A DNA stretch of 64,000 nt from Pseudomonas rhizophila (GCF_003033885.1 NZ_CP024081.1:5763178-5827177); one strand, 5' to 3'; shown: positions 48,406-61,200, numbered from the stretch's first letter. Numbers and translations: made by a program. Notes: generated by a model not told the origin, from the letters alone.

Positions 48406-50088
48406 TTACGCCTCGGCTTTTTTCGTAGCCGCTTCGATCTTACGCGTGATGTACCACTGCTGGGTAATCGACAACACGTTGTTCACAACCCAGTACAGCA
48501 CCAGGCCCGCAGGGAACCACAGGAAGAAGAAGGTGAAGATGATCGGCATCATCTTCATGACCTTCGCCTGCATAGGGTCCGGAGGCGTTGGGTTCAGCTG
48601 CTGCTGAATGAACATGGTCGCGCCCATGATGATCGGCAGGATGAAGAACGGATCCTTGATCGACAGGTCGGTAATCCACAGCATGAACGGTGCCTGGCGC
48701 ATCTCGACGCTTTCCAGCAGCACCCAGTACAGCGCCAGGAACACAGGCATTTGGACAAGAATCGGCAAGCAACCACCCAACGGGTTGATCTTCTCTTTCT
48801 TGTACAGCTCCATCATGGCCTGGGACATTTTCTGCCGGTCATCGCCATGTTGTTCTTTCAGGGCGGCCAGTTTCGGTGCCACTGCGCGCATGCGAGCCAT
48901 GGATTTGTAGCTGGCTGCCGACAATGGGAAGAAGATCCCCTTGATCAGCATGGTCAGGAAGATGATCGACCAGCCCCAGTTACCGACGATGCTGTGGATA
49001 TGTTGCAGCAGCCAGAAGATTGGCTGGGCAATGAACCACAGGAACCCGTAGTCCACGGTCAGTTCCAGACCTGGGGACAACTCTTTCAACACCGCTTGGC
49101 TTTTTGGACCGGCATACAGAATCGCGCTGGTCTCGACTTTTGCACCTGGTGCAGCGGTCAATGCCGGGCCGGTATAACCGACGATGTAGTTGCCTTTGCT
49201 GTCTTTACGCGTCTGGACGACGTTGTTCTCGCCTTTCTGCGGGATCCAGGCGGTGACAAAATAGTGCTGCAACCAGGCAACCCAGCCACCTTGTACGGTT
49301 TCCTTGAGCTGCGCCTTGTCCATGTCTTTCATGGACACTTTCTTGTACGGCTCCGAACTTGTCCACAGGGCAGCGCCCAGGTAAGTCGCGGTACCGGTGG
49401 CGGTGCTGGAGGAAGGATCATCGCTGGCGTCACGCTTGAGCTGCGCGAACATCGCACCAGACCAGGGCTGTGCGCTCTGGTTGTCGATCAGATAGGAAAC
49501 AGTCACGTCATACAGGCCACGTTTCAAAGTGAAACGCTTGATGTAATTGACGCCGTCCTTGCTGAACTTCAGGTCCACGACCAATTGGTCCTGACCGTCA
49601 GCCAGTTGATAAGTCTTCTTCTCGGAGGAGTAAACCGGGCGGCCGGCCGGGTTTGCATCCGGGCCGTTGGTGCCGATCAGACCACTTTGGGCCAGATAGG
49701 TCCGCTCATTGCCGTTATCGAACAACTGGAATGGAATTTCCGGATGGTCCTGGCGGCGCGGATACAACGGCAGCTTCAACTGAGCGACGTCACCACCTTG
49801 TGGATCGATTGCCAGCTCAAGCACGTCAGTCTTGATCTGGATCAGATCCTTGCTTGCAGCCACAGGGGCTTCGGCAGGAGCAGTGGTATCGTTTGCCGCG
49901 CGCGGGATGTCGTCATTACTGGCGGTGCTATTGCCAGTCGTGGTGTCCGGCAAGCTCGGTGCGGTATTGCTGGCTGCAACATTCTGAGTCGGCAGGGCAG
50001 CCTGGCCATAGTCCTGGTTCCATTTAAGAACCATTACGTAGGACACGATTGCCAGGGCGACGATCAGGATCGTGCGTTTGATATCCAT
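48406..50088 (-). CDS. yidC: membrane protein insertase YidC
   Basis: The 560-residue protein has an N-terminal signal-anchor (RTILIVALAIVSYVMVLKW), a large periplasmic beta domain, and the conserved insertase core with WGWSIIFLTMLIKGIFFPLSAASYKSMARMRAVAPKLAALKEQHGDDRQKMSQAMMELYKKEKINPLGGCLPILVQMPVF and the C-terminal IIFTFFFLWFPAGLVLYWVVNN. It inserts membrane proteins with or without SecYEG, including the ATP synthase c subunit. It follows yidD by 2 bp. Confidence 0.98.
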   Translation of the reverse strand: MDIKRTILIVALAIVSYVMVLKWNQDYGQAALPTQNVAASNTAPSLPDTTTGNSTASNDDIPRAANDTTAPAEAPVAASKDLIQIKTDVLELAIDPQGGDVAQLKLPLYPRRQDHPEIPFQLFDNGNERTYLAQSGLIGTNGPDANPAGRPVYSSEKKTYQLADGQDQLVVDLKFSKDGVNYIKRFTLKRGLYDVTVSYLIDNQSAQPWSGAMFAQLKRDASDDPSSSTATGTATYLGAALWTSSEPYKKVSMKDMDKAQLKETVQGGWVAWLQHYFVTAWIPQKGENNVVQTRKDSKGNYIVGYTGPALTAAPGAKVETSAILYAGPKSQAVLKELSPGLELTVDYGFLWFIAQPIFWLLQHIHSIVGNWGWSIIFLTMLIKGIFFPLSAASYKSMARMRAVAPKLAALKEQHGDDRQKMSQAMMELYKKEKINPLGGCLPILVQMPVFLALYWVLLESVEMRQAPFMLWITDLSIKDPFFILPIIMGATMFIQQQLNPTPPDPMQAKVMKMMPIIFTFFFLWFPAGLVLYWVVNNVLSITQQWYITRKIEAATKKAEA

Positions 50089-50090
50089 GA

Positions 50091-50336
50091 TTACTCGGCC
50101 ATCGAAGAAGAACGGGAGGTAGGGATAGGCGGAACCGGGTCATAACCGCCGGGATTCCACGGATGACAGCGACCTAAACGACGAAAGGTCAGCCAGCCAC
50201 CGCGCAGAAGGCCATGATTTTCTATGGCTTCATACGCGTAGCAAGAACAACTGGGGTAGAAACGACAGTGACTGGCCATCAGGGGACTAATGGCGTAGCG
50301 ATAAAACTGGATCGGAACGAGTGCCAGTTTACGCAT
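50091..50336 (-). CDS. yidD: membrane protein insertion efficiency factor YidD
   Basis: The 81-residue protein has the family pattern [64 protein letters not shown] with three conserved Cys. It is a small membrane-associated helper of YidC. It overlaps rnpA by 8 bp. The last residues (TSRSSSMAE) are variable. Confidence 0.95.
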   Translation of the reverse strand: MRKLALVPIQFYRYAISPLMASHCRFYPSCSCYAYEAIENHGLLRGGWLTFRRLGRCHPWNPGGYDPVPPIPTSRSSSMAE

Positions 50337-50733
50337 CGGGACTGTCTACCCCTACAGTTTCGGTGTTGACTGCTGGCGGTGCTGGCTTGTTACGAGCCAA
50401 GCGCTTCCAGAGTTTGCCGAAATGCTGAATCAATTCGGGGTTTTCTACGTCACCCAAACCTTTGCGCGCGACGATAACAATGTCCCAACCGACCAGAGAA
50501 TCCTGGTTCAGGCGAAACGATTCGCGCATCAGACGTTTGAGGCGATTGCGCTGAACGGAGAGCTTGACGCTCTTTTTCCCGATAACCAGCCCTAGTCGGG
50601 GGTGATCAAGATCGTTGCTGCGCGCAAGGAGCAGGAGATTTTTCCCCGGAACCTTGCCGGTAGGGGAGTCAAAGACTGCCTTGAAATGCCGGGGTGTAAG
50701 CAGACGCTTTTCCCGACTGAAGTCCTGACTCAC
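50329..50733 (-). CDS. rnpA: ribonuclease P protein component
   Basis: The 134-residue protein has [20 protein letters not shown] and the RNR signature [28 protein letters not shown]. It helps the RNA subunit process tRNA 5' ends. The GTG at 50733 is the likely start (protein MSQDFSREK); CTGGAG touches it, so initiation context is unusual. The open frame continues to 50829 through the rpmH region. The C-terminal tail (residues about 115-134) is Pro/Ala/Asp rich and probably disordered. Confidence 0.92.
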   Translation of the reverse strand: MSQDFSREKRLLTPRHFKAVFDSPTGKVPGKNLLLLARSNDLDHPRLGLVIGKKSVKLSVQRNRLKRLMRESFRLNQDSLVGWDIVIVARKGLGDVENPELIQHFGKLWKRLARNKPAPPAVNTETVGVDSPDA

Positions 50734-50749
50734 CTCCAGTGCCGGATTA

Positions 50750-50884
50750 TCAAACTGCCAGACGCGCACGACCTTTGGCGCGACGACGCGACAGGACGGC
50801 ACGACCGTTCTTGGTAGCCATGCGAGCACGGAAACCGTGGGTACGAGCGCGTTTGATAGTGCTTGGTTGGAAAGTACGTTTCAT
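50750..50884 (-). CDS. rpmH: 50S ribosomal protein L34
   Basis: A 44-codon gene with the universal L34 sequence pattern [20 protein letters not shown] followed by [19 protein letters not shown] and ending ARLAV. It is very basic. It lies 16 bp upstream of rnpA on the minus strand, at the border of oriC. Confidence 0.98.
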   Translation of the reverse strand: MKRTFQPSTIKRARTHGFRARMATKNGRAVLSRRRAKGRARLAV

Positions 50885-50945
50885 GTCGTGTTACCTGGGT
50901 TCGTCCACAACGGGCCGGAATGGCCCCCGTTTTAAGAGACCGGGG

Positions 50946-50974
50946 ATTCTAGAGAAAGCAAGCCTCTAGGTCAA
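50946..50974 (-). promoter_or_regulatory. sigma-70 promoter of rpmH
   Basis: On the minus strand TTGACC (forward 50969-50974), a 17-bp spacer and TAGAAT (forward 50946-50951) form a strong promoter about 60 bp upstream of rpmH. It drives rpmH-rnpA-yidD-yidC leftward from oriC. Confidence 0.75.
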
Positions 50975-51379
50975 TTTCCAACCAGCGTTTACTTCAAATA
51001 GATATCGCGCCTGGATAGCGGCTTCATCGCAGGACTCCAGATATAGAAATAAAAAGAAGGGAATTATTTAAAGCTTTTCTGTAAAGCTTATAAAAGCAAG
51101 GCTGGCACCTATCTGTGGATAACCATGCCTAGGCCTTGTAGTCCGCCATGTACAGAGAATGACAACTACAGGGGAAAGCGGTGTTCAGCCTGTGCTGCGC
51201 TGTCGGATAAGCTGTGTGTGGAATGGCTACTTATCCACAGGGAGGTTATCCACCGACTTCAACCCCCACTTGTGCAACGACCTCACGGGCGGTTATCCAC
51301 AGAGCTTATCCACCGACCGCCTGTCGTCTTGCTCGTTGTTAAGGCATTGATAAATCATGGTGGATGAGCAACCTGCATG

Positions 51380-51408
51380 TGGATAAGTGGGCGTCCGCTC
51401 GCTACAAT
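51380..51408 (+). promoter_or_regulatory. candidate dnaA promoter, overlapped by a DnaA box
   Basis: TACAAT at 51403-51408 lies 17 bp after TGGATA (51380-51385). That -35 is inside the DnaA box 51378-51386, so DnaA binding would compete with RNA polymerase and could autoregulate dnaA. Confidence 0.5.
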
Positions 51409-51453
51409 GGCCGCTTGTTTTTGCCTCACCGGCTTTCAACTTAGGGGATATCC

Positions 51454-52974
51454 GTGTCAGTGGAACTTTGGCAGCAGTGCGTGGAGCTTTTGCGCGATGA
51501 GCTGCCTGCCCAACAATTCAACACTTGGATCCGTCCGCTACAGGTCGAAGCCGAAGGCGACGAGTTGCGCGTCTATGCACCGAACCGTTTCGTTCTTGAC
51601 TGGGTCAACGAAAAGTACCTGGGACGGGTCATGGAACTGCTCGATGAGCATGGCAATGGCATGGCGCCTGCGCTGTCCTTATTAATAGGCAGCAAACGCA
51701 GCTCTGCGCCGCGCGCCGCCCCCAACGCCCCGTTGGCCGCTGCGGCCTCCCAGGCCCAGGCTGTCGCGGCGCCGGTTAACCATGCCGCACCGGCCCCCAC
51801 GCCGGCACCGAGCAAGCGTAATGCACAAAAAGTGGCCGAGGTCAGCGAAGAGCCCTCGCGGGACAGCTTCGACCCAATGGCCGGCGCCAGCTCCCAACAA
51901 GCTCCGGTACGCGCCGAACAGCGCACCGTCCAGGTCGAAGGCGCGCTCAAGCACACCAGTTACCTGAACCGCACCTTTACCTTCGAGAACTTCGTTGAGG
52001 GCAAGTCCAACCAACTGGCGCGAGCGGCAGCCTGGCAGGTCGCGGACAACCCCAAGCATGGCTACAACCCGCTCTTCCTTTATGGTGGCGTAGGCTTGGG
52101 TAAAACCCACTTGATGCACGCGGTGGGTAACCACCTATTAAAGAAGAACCCGAATGCCAAGGTCGTGTACCTGCATTCCGAGCGTTTCGTGGCCGACATG
52201 GTCAAGGCGCTGCAGCTGAACGCGATCAATGAGTTCAAGCGCTTCTACCGTTCGGTGGACGCCTTGCTGATCGACGATATTCAGTTCTTCGCCCGCAAGG
52301 AGCGTTCCCAGGAAGAGTTTTTCCACACCTTCAACGCATTGCTTGAAGGCGGGCAGCAGGTCATTCTTACCAGTGACCGCTACCCGAAAGAAATCGAAGG
52401 TCTGGAAGAACGTCTCAAGTCGCGTTTTGGCTGGGGCCTGACGGTTGCCGTCGAGCCGCCGGAGCTGGAAACCCGGGTGGCGATCCTGATGAAGAAGGCT
52501 GATCAGGCCAAGGTCGAACTGCCTCACGATGCCGCATTCTTCATTGCCCAGCGTATCCGCTCGAACGTCCGTGAGCTCGAAGGCGCCCTTAAGCGGGTCA
52601 TCGCTCATTCCCACTTCATGGGCCGCGACATCACCATCGAGTTGATTCGCGAGTCCTTGAAGGATTTGTTAGCGCTCCAGGACAAGCTGGTTTCTGTGGA
52701 TAACATTCAGCGCACTGTCGCTGAATACTACAAAATCAAGATATCCGACCTGCTGTCCAAACGCCGATCGCGTTCGGTGGCTCGCCCGCGTCAGGTGGCG
52801 ATGGCCTTGTCCAAGGAGCTGACCAACCACAGTCTGCCGGAAATTGGCGATGTGTTTGGCGGACGCGACCACACCACGGTGTTGCACGCCTGTCGTAAGA
52901 TCAACGAACTTAAGGAATCCGACGCGGACATCCGCGAGGACTACAAGAACCTGCTGCGAACACTGACCACTTGA
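51454..52974 (+). CDS. dnaA: chromosomal replication initiator DnaA
   Basis: The 506-residue protein has domain I ([24 protein letters not shown]), a long Ala/Pro-rich linker (domain II, about 85-165), the AAA+ domain with [10 protein letters not shown] (Walker A) and LLIDDIQFF (Walker B), and domain IV with the DNA-binding signature [15 protein letters not shown]. It opens oriC. The start codon is GTG with AGGGGAT upstream. A perfect DnaA box lies inside the gene at 52695-52703. Confidence 0.98.
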   Translation: MSVELWQQCVELLRDELPAQQFNTWIRPLQVEAEGDELRVYAPNRFVLDWVNEKYLGRVMELLDEHGNGMAPALSLLIGSKRSSAPRAAPNAPLAAAASQAQAVAAPVNHAAPAPTPAPSKRNAQKVAEVSEEPSRDSFDPMAGASSQQAPVRAEQRTVQVEGALKHTSYLNRTFTFENFVEGKSNQLARAAAWQVADNPKHGYNPLFLYGGVGLGKTHLMHAVGNHLLKKNPNAKVVYLHSERFVADMVKALQLNAINEFKRFYRSVDALLIDDIQFFARKERSQEEFFHTFNALLEGGQQVILTSDRYPKEIEGLEERLKSRFGWGLTVAVEPPELETRVAILMKKADQAKVELPHDAAFFIAQRIRSNVRELEGALKRVIAHSHFMGRDITIELIRESLKDLLALQDKLVSVDNIQRTVAEYYKIKISDLLSKRRSRSVARPRQVAMALSKELTNHSLPEIGDVFGGRDHTTVLHACRKINELKESDADIREDYKNLLRTLTT

Positions 52975-53013
52975 TGACCACCAGCGCAGCTTATTAAGGC
53001 AAGGGACTAGACC

Positions 53014-54117
53014 ATGCATTTCACCATTCAACGCGAAGCCCTGTTGAAACCCCTGCAACTGGTCGCAGGCGTCGTCGAACGCCGCCAGACCTTGCCGGTA
53101 CTTTCCAACGTGCTGCTGGTTGTCGAAGGCCAGCAATTGTCGCTGACCGGTACCGACCTGGAAGTCGAGCTGGTCGGTCGTGTACAGCTTGAGGAACCGG
53201 CCGATCCAGGTTCCATCACCGTGCCGGCGCGCAAGCTGATGGACATCTGCAAAAGCCTGCCCAACGATGCGCTGATCGACATCAAGGTCGATGAGCAGAA
53301 GCTCGTGGTCAAGGCCGGTCGCAGCCGTTTCACCTTGTCGACGCTGCCGGCCAACGACTTCCCGACGGTGGAAGAAGGCCCAGGCTCGCTGACCTGCAGC
53401 CTCGAGCAAAGCAAATTGCGCCGTTTGATCGAACGCACCAGCTTCGCCATGGCGCAGCAGGACGTGCGTTACTACCTCAACGGCATGCTCCTGGAAGTGT
53501 CCGCCGGTATCATCCGCGCCGTCGCCACCGACGGTCACCGTCTGGCCATGTGCTCGATGCAGGCCGATATCGGTCAGCCAGACCGCCACCAAGTCATCGT
53601 CCCGCGCAAAGGTATCCTGGAGCTCGCGCGCCTACTGACCGAGCCGGACGGCAATGTCAGTATCGTGTTGGGCCAGCACCATATCCGCGCCACCACGGGT
53701 GAGTTCACCTTCACCTCGAAGCTGGTCGATGGCAAGTTCCCCGACTACGAGCGCGTGCTGCCAAAAGGTGGCGACAAGCTGGTCCTGGGTGACCGCCAAG
53801 CCTTGCGCGAGGCGTTCAGCCGTACCGCGATCCTGTCCAACGAGAAGTACCGCGGCATTCGTCTGCAATTGGCCAACGGTCAGCTGAAAATCCAGGCGAA
53901 CAACCCGGAGCAGGAAGAGGCGGAAGAAGAAGTGGGCGTTGAATACAACGGCGGCTCTCTGGAAATCGGCTTCAACGTCAGCTACCTGCTCGACGTACTG
54001 GGCGTGATGACCACTGAGCAAGTGCGTCTGATCCTGTCGGACTCCAACAGCAGTGCGCTGGTGCAGGAATCCGATAACGACGACTCGGCCTACGTTGTCA
54101 TGCCGATGCGTCTGTAA
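53014..54117 (+). CDS. dnaN: DNA polymerase III beta sliding clamp
   Basis: The 367-residue protein starts MHFTIQREALLKPLQLVAGVVERRQTLPVLSNVL, contains ATDGHRLAM and ends with SDNDDSAYVVMPMRL, as in other beta clamps. The ring dimer holds Pol III and other enzymes on DNA. The gene is 39 bp downstream of dnaA and 8 bp upstream of recF, so the three are likely co-transcribed. Confidence 0.98.
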   Translation: MHFTIQREALLKPLQLVAGVVERRQTLPVLSNVLLVVEGQQLSLTGTDLEVELVGRVQLEEPADPGSITVPARKLMDICKSLPNDALIDIKVDEQKLVVKAGRSRFTLSTLPANDFPTVEEGPGSLTCSLEQSKLRRLIERTSFAMAQQDVRYYLNGMLLEVSAGIIRAVATDGHRLAMCSMQADIGQPDRHQVIVPRKGILELARLLTEPDGNVSIVLGQHHIRATTGEFTFTSKLVDGKFPDYERVLPKGGDKLVLGDRQALREAFSRTAILSNEKYRGIRLQLANGQLKIQANNPEQEEAEEEVGVEYNGGSLEIGFNVSYLLDVLGVMTTEQVRLILSDSNSSALVQESDNDDSAYVVMPMRL

Positions 54118-54125
54118 TCAGCTAG

Positions 54126-57652
<3,527 letters not shown>

Positions 57653-57675
57653 TCCACAGCCACCCTGCCCCAACG

Positions 57676-57708
57676 AAAAAGGCCAACGCATATGCGTTGG
57701 CCTTTTTT
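57676..57708. terminator. bidirectional Rho-independent terminator after gyrB
   Basis: The sequence AAAAAGGCCAACGC-ATAT-GCGTTGGCCTTTTTT is a perfect hairpin with A and T runs on both sides. It lies between gyrB (stop 57652) and the convergent response regulator gene (stop 57721). Confidence 0.93.
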
Positions 57709-57720
57709 CGCCCGTTGGCC

Positions 57721-58455
57721 CTAACTCGCCACCGAAGCCTCACTCCCCGCCGCCACACTCTCCAACCGATACCCATACCCATAAATCGTCAGCAACTGCC
57801 AACCTCGATCCGCCGTCAGCCCGAGTTTGTTGCGCAGACGGTAGATGTGGGTGTCGAGCGGGCGCGACGAGGTCATTTCCTCGTGGGTCCAGAAGCGCTC
57901 GTAGAAATACTCCCGGGACAGTGGACGGCCCAGGTTGGCGAACAGGCAGCGGGCCAGGCGGTATTCCCGTTCGGTCAGGCTGATGGGGATACCGGCGCGG
58001 GTGACGGTCAGTTCGGCGTCGTCGAATTCCAGGTCGTTGAATACCAGCACGTCGCTGGCTGGAGCACGTTGCAGGTTATGGCGTCGCAATACGGCTGTGA
58101 CCCGGGCCTTGAGTTCGTTAGGCCTGAAGGGCTTGCTCACGTAGTCGTCGGCCCCGGCGTTGAGGGCCTGGACCACATCGTGCTCGCCGTCGCGGCTGGT
58201 GAGCATGATGGCGGCGGGGGGCGAGTCCATGTGCTCCCGCGTCCAGCGCAGCAGCGACAACCCGCTGATGTCGGGCAATTGCCAGTCGAGGATCAAGAGG
58301 TCGAAGGTTTCCCGGCGCAGCTGCCGCAACAGGTCTTCGCCGCGCTCAAAACTGTGCAAGGTCCAGGCTTGCTCGCCCCTGCCGGGGATTTGTTGCAGTG
58401 TCTGTTCCACCCGGCGCAGCTCGGCCGGTTCGTCATCCAGTATGGCGACACGCAT
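57721..58455 (-). CDS. OmpR-type response regulator
   Basis: The 244-residue protein has a receiver domain with acidic pocket LDDE (Asp7/Asp8), phosphoacceptor Asp57 (LILDWQLPDISG), conserved Thr (MLTSRDGE) and Lys (YVSKPF). A winged-helix DNA-binding domain follows (ISLTEREYRLARCLFANLGRPLSREYFYERFW; RPLDTHIYRLRNKLGL; GYGYRLE). The ATG at 58455 follows AAGGAA; the longer frame to 58596 has no receiver-domain content. It is divergent from a histidine kinase gene across 281 bp. This arrangement is less common than an operon. Confidence 0.92.
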   Translation of the reverse strand: MRVAILDDEPAELRRVEQTLQQIPGRGEQAWTLHSFERGEDLLRQLRRETFDLLILDWQLPDISGLSLLRWTREHMDSPPAAIMLTSRDGEHDVVQALNAGADDYVSKPFRPNELKARVTAVLRRHNLQRAPASDVLVFNDLEFDDAELTVTRAGIPISLTEREYRLARCLFANLGRPLSREYFYERFWTHEEMTSSRPLDTHIYRLRNKLGLTADRGWQLLTIYGYGYRLESVAAGSEASVAS

Positions 58456-58695
58456 GGGATGCGATTCCTTGATCTCGAGAGTAACGGACATCATCAGGGT
58501 GGCCTGCAATCTGAACAAATATTCCACTTGCCCGATGTAACCTCGGCGGGCCGATAAGTTGTCGGGTTGCAGGTCCCCTGTCGCTGGCAGTGACAATACC
58601 GGCTCATGACGCGCAGGGAAAGGTAGCAGCGCGCCACCTATCGAGTCCGCTATAGTCTTTGGTCTTCAGCCTGCTGGTGCGACACGCGACCCCCC

Positions 58696-58740
58696 ATGAA
58701 AAAAATCCCCCGTTCCTATGTTCTGTCAGGGTGCTTATGA
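58696..58740 (+). CDS. possible 14-residue leader peptide, coupled to the histidine kinase gene
   Basis: The frame ATG AAA AAA ATC ... TTA TGA encodes MKKIPRSYVLSGCL. Its TGA overlaps the kinase ATG (58737-58739) as ATGA, the geometry of translational coupling. There is no good Shine-Dalgarno before it and it is too short for statistical support. It may be chance. Confidence 0.25.
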   Translation: MKKIPRSYVLSGCL

Positions 58741-60254
58741 GCAACCAGCGTCGTCGTGAAAGCCGTGAACCGACCCAAGTCCAACGCATGTTTCGCCAAT
58801 TGGTACGGGAATGGTTGTGGATAAGTCTTCTTCTATTACCGCTCACCGCGTTGTTGTCGTTCAGTACCCAGCCAACACGCCACGGGCCAGAAGCGGCGTT
58901 GTTGTCGGTGTTTGTGGTCGCTGTTGTGCTGGGGTTGCTATTGCTGCGCCCTCGCCTGGCGCTGTGGACGACAGTGGGTGGCATGAGCATGGCCCTGCTG
59001 ATCAGTGTCGTACTTGCGGCTGAAGGTTGGTGGTGGTCGCCCATGGCGAGCGTGCTGGGCATCGTGTTTGGCTATCTGATCTGGAATTGGCGGCGGCTGA
59101 GCGTGGTGCTGGCCTACTTTGGCTGGGAACTGGCGCGCCTGGATGCGGAGCCCAAGGTGTTCCCCGAACGGCGTCGTGCGCCCTACACGGGCAGCGACCG
59201 CTTGCAGGGCCAGATCATGGCCCTGGAGCAAGCCATGGGGAGAACCCGGGACACCCGTCGCTTTATTGCCGATGGCCTCGAATACCTGCCGGTGGCAACA
59301 ATGATCAGCGATCCCCAAGGCAAGATATTGCTGGGTAACCGCAAAGCGCGTGATCTCTTCGGCCATGGCTTGGCGGGGGGCGATGTATTGGAGCATCTCG
59401 CGCAGCTGGGTTACCCAGGACTGGAGCGCGGGGTGCCTCACCGATTATCCACATTGCCCCTGGTGGAGTTTCGCGACAGCCGGGAGCGCAGCCTGCGTCT
59501 GGAACGAGCCCCGCTATTGCCGGTTGATGGTGAGGCGCCGATAGGCTGGTTACTGAGCCTCATCGACCTGAGCGCGGAGCGCGAAGCCGAAGAGCAGCGC
59601 AGCGTCATGCTGCGTTTTTTGTCCCATGATTTGCGCGCGCCCCACTCGGCGATCCTGGCCCTGCTGGATGTGCAGCGGCATCAGAACGGAGCGAATAATC
59701 CGCTCTTCGATCAGATCGAGCGGCAGGTGCGTCGCGCCTTGGAATTGACCGACGGCTTTGTGCAACTGGCCAAGGCCGAGTCTGAGGCGTATCAATTCCA
59801 ACCGACGCTGTTCGCCATGTTGGTCCTGGATGTACTTGACCAGGCGCTGCCCATCGCCCAGGCAAAACGCATCCAGTTGATTCATGAAATAGAGGATGAA
59901 GAGGCGATGGTGAGCGCGGATCAATCATTGCTGACCCGTGCCCTGTTCAATCTGCTGGAAAATGCCATCAAGTACAGCCCGCCCGACGCCTGCATTTCCC
60001 TGCAGGTTCATTGCACGTCGGGTTGGTTGACCTGCAACGTCGCCGACCAGGGCAAGGGCATCAGCGCCGAAGAACTACCGGACCTGTTCAGCCAGTATCG
60101 ACGGTTTTCCTCGGCTCACGGTGTGGATGGCATTGGCTTGGGACTGTCGATGGTCAAGGCCGTGGTGGACCATCATGAGGGGAAAATCGAATGCCATAGC
60201 GTGGTAGGCAAAGGCACGACGTTCAGCCTGCGATTCCCGTTGTTGGCGGAGTAA
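58737..60254 (+). CDS. membrane-bound sensor histidine kinase
   Basis: The 505-residue protein has four hydrophobic segments in residues 26-116 (LWISLLLLPLTALL; AALLSVFVVAVVLGLLLL; ALWTTVGGMSMALLISVVLAA; MASVLGIVFGYLIW) with almost no periplasmic domain. A PAS-like domain follows (about 180-280: LEYLPVATMISDPQGKILLGNRKARDLFG), then the H-box RFLSHDLRAPHS (His297) and the ATPase domain (ALFNLLENAIKYS; NVADQGKGIS; GVDGIGLGLSM). It probably pairs with the divergent response regulator. The short loops suggest sensing within the membrane or cytoplasm. The frame extends to 58659; the ATG at 58737 follows AGGG. Confidence 0.92.
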   Translation: MSNQRRRESREPTQVQRMFRQLVREWLWISLLLLPLTALLSFSTQPTRHGPEAALLSVFVVAVVLGLLLLRPRLALWTTVGGMSMALLISVVLAAEGWWWSPMASVLGIVFGYLIWNWRRLSVVLAYFGWELARLDAEPKVFPERRRAPYTGSDRLQGQIMALEQAMGRTRDTRRFIADGLEYLPVATMISDPQGKILLGNRKARDLFGHGLAGGDVLEHLAQLGYPGLERGVPHRLSTLPLVEFRDSRERSLRLERAPLLPVDGEAPIGWLLSLIDLSAEREAEEQRSVMLRFLSHDLRAPHSAILALLDVQRHQNGANNPLFDQIERQVRRALELTDGFVQLAKAESEAYQFQPTLFAMLVLDVLDQALPIAQAKRIQLIHEIEDEEAMVSADQSLLTRALFNLLENAIKYSPPDACISLQVHCTSGWLTCNVADQGKGISAEELPDLFSQYRRFSSAHGVDGIGLGLSMVKAVVDHHEGKIECHSVVGKGTTFSLRFPLLAE

Positions 60255-60255
60255 A

Positions 60256-60292
60256 GATCGTCCGAACGGGGCCCGAGCCTTCGGACGATCTT
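60256..60292. terminator. 12-bp stem-loop after the histidine kinase gene
   Basis: AGATCGTCCGAA (60256-60267) and TTCGGACGATCT (60281-60292) pair perfectly with a 13-nt loop, 2 bp past the kinase stop. No U-tract follows directly. It is a likely mRNA end or terminator. Confidence 0.6.
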
Positions 60293-60420
60293 GGTGCTAT
60301 AAAAAACTTATGCACCTGTCGGCGGCTTTTATGTTTTTATGAAATATGTATTAAAAACAAAGACATAAAACAGAAAAGTTACGAATTTCGAAAAAACGGT
60401 GCACAGGTTATCCACAGATA
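60293..60420. other. A/T-rich gap with a DnaA box
   Basis: This 128-bp gap before the end of the acyltransferase gene is strongly A/T-rich (for example 60331-60380) and ends with an exact DnaA box TTATCCACA at 60408-60416. No gene or promoter was recognised. Confidence 0.5.
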
Positions 60421-61200
60421 TCAAACAGCGGCTTGTTCCGTGGGCACTTCCGCGACAGGACCGGGTGGAAGCGAACCCATCTCCCGTTGGGTCTGTTCGT
60501 TCCAGGTTTGTACGCGTTCATTGAGCTCGGCAATGGCGCGGGGCCCGCTACCTTCGGCATACATGGGCTTGCCGATCACCACGGTGATGACGCCCGGTGT
60601 CCGGAGCCAGCCACCCTTGGGCCAGAACTTGCCGGCATTGTGTGCAATCGGCAGCACCGGCAGGTCAGCGTTTACCGCCAATGCGCTGCCACTGCGGGAG
60701 AATTTGCCGATCGTCCCGTAGGGAACACGGGTACCTTCTGGAAAGATCAAAACCCAAACCTTGTCCTTGAGTAGCTCATCACCTTTTTTCGCCACTTGCT
60801 TGAGAGCAACCTTGGGGTTGTCCCGGTCAATGGCGATGGGGCGCAGCATTGCCATGGCCCAGCCGAAGAAAGGTACGAACAGCAGCTCACGTTTGAGCAC
60901 TTGGCTCAGGGGCTCGAAGTAAGCCGAAAGGAAGAAAGTCTCCCAGGTGCTCTGGTGGTTGGACTGGATCACGCACGGCCGCTCAGGCACGTTTTCGGCG
61001 CCTTTTACTTCATACCGTATCCCCAGAAAAACCTTGCTCAGCCACAGCGCGCAACGGCACCAGTACACATTGATAAAACGGTAGCGCGTCCTGAACGACA
61101 TGAAAGGCGCTACAAAAAAACTCAACGTGCACCACAACAACGAACTGGTGCCCAGCAGCAGGTAAAAGAGAAAGGTTCTGATGGCCTGCAATATCGACAT
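60421..61200 (-). CDS. hdtS: 1-acyl-glycerol-3-phosphate acyltransferase (PlsC/HdtS family)
   Basis: The 259-residue protein has an N-terminal membrane segment (FLFYLLLGTSSLLWCTLSFFV) and the acyltransferase motifs NHQSTWE (His82, with Glu87 in place of the usual Asp of HX4D), RPIAIDRDN and IFPEGTR (155-158), and PVLPIAHNAGKFWPKGG. It makes phosphatidic acid from lysophosphatidic acid. The P. fluorescens F113 relative HdtS also directs acyl-homoserine lactone production when expressed in E. coli. It is in the usual gyrB-hdtS-gmhB-glyS order except for the inserted two-component genes. Confidence 0.92.
   Translation of the reverse strand: MSILQAIRTFLFYLLLGTSSLLWCTLSFFVAPFMSFRTRYRFINVYWCRCALWLSKVFLGIRYEVKGAENVPERPCVIQSNHQSTWETFFLSAYFEPLSQVLKRELLFVPFFGWAMAMLRPIAIDRDNPKVALKQVAKKGDELLKDKVWVLIFPEGTRVPYGTIGKFSRSGSALAVNADLPVLPIAHNAGKFWPKGGWLRTPGVITVVIGKPMYAEGSGPRAIAELNERVQTWNEQTQREMGSLPPGPVAEVPTEQAAV

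Larger units (their letters stand above)
50885..51453. other. oriC: chromosomal replication origin oriC (rpmH-dnaA gap)
   Basis: The 569-bp gap holds perfect DnaA boxes at 51114-51122, 51231-51239, 51293-51301 and 51378-51386 and one-mismatch boxes TTATCCACC at 51246-51254 and 51306-51314. An A/T-rich stretch (about 51040-51105) with two AAGCTT repeats lies on the rpmH side and is a good candidate for the unwinding element. DnaA is encoded next door. This is the known position of oriC in Pseudomonas. Confidence 0.92.

Noticed and set aside
48382..50145. 587-codon open frame antisense to yidC
   Set aside because: Shadow of yidC; His/Gln-rich composition typical of reversed GC-rich coding DNA.
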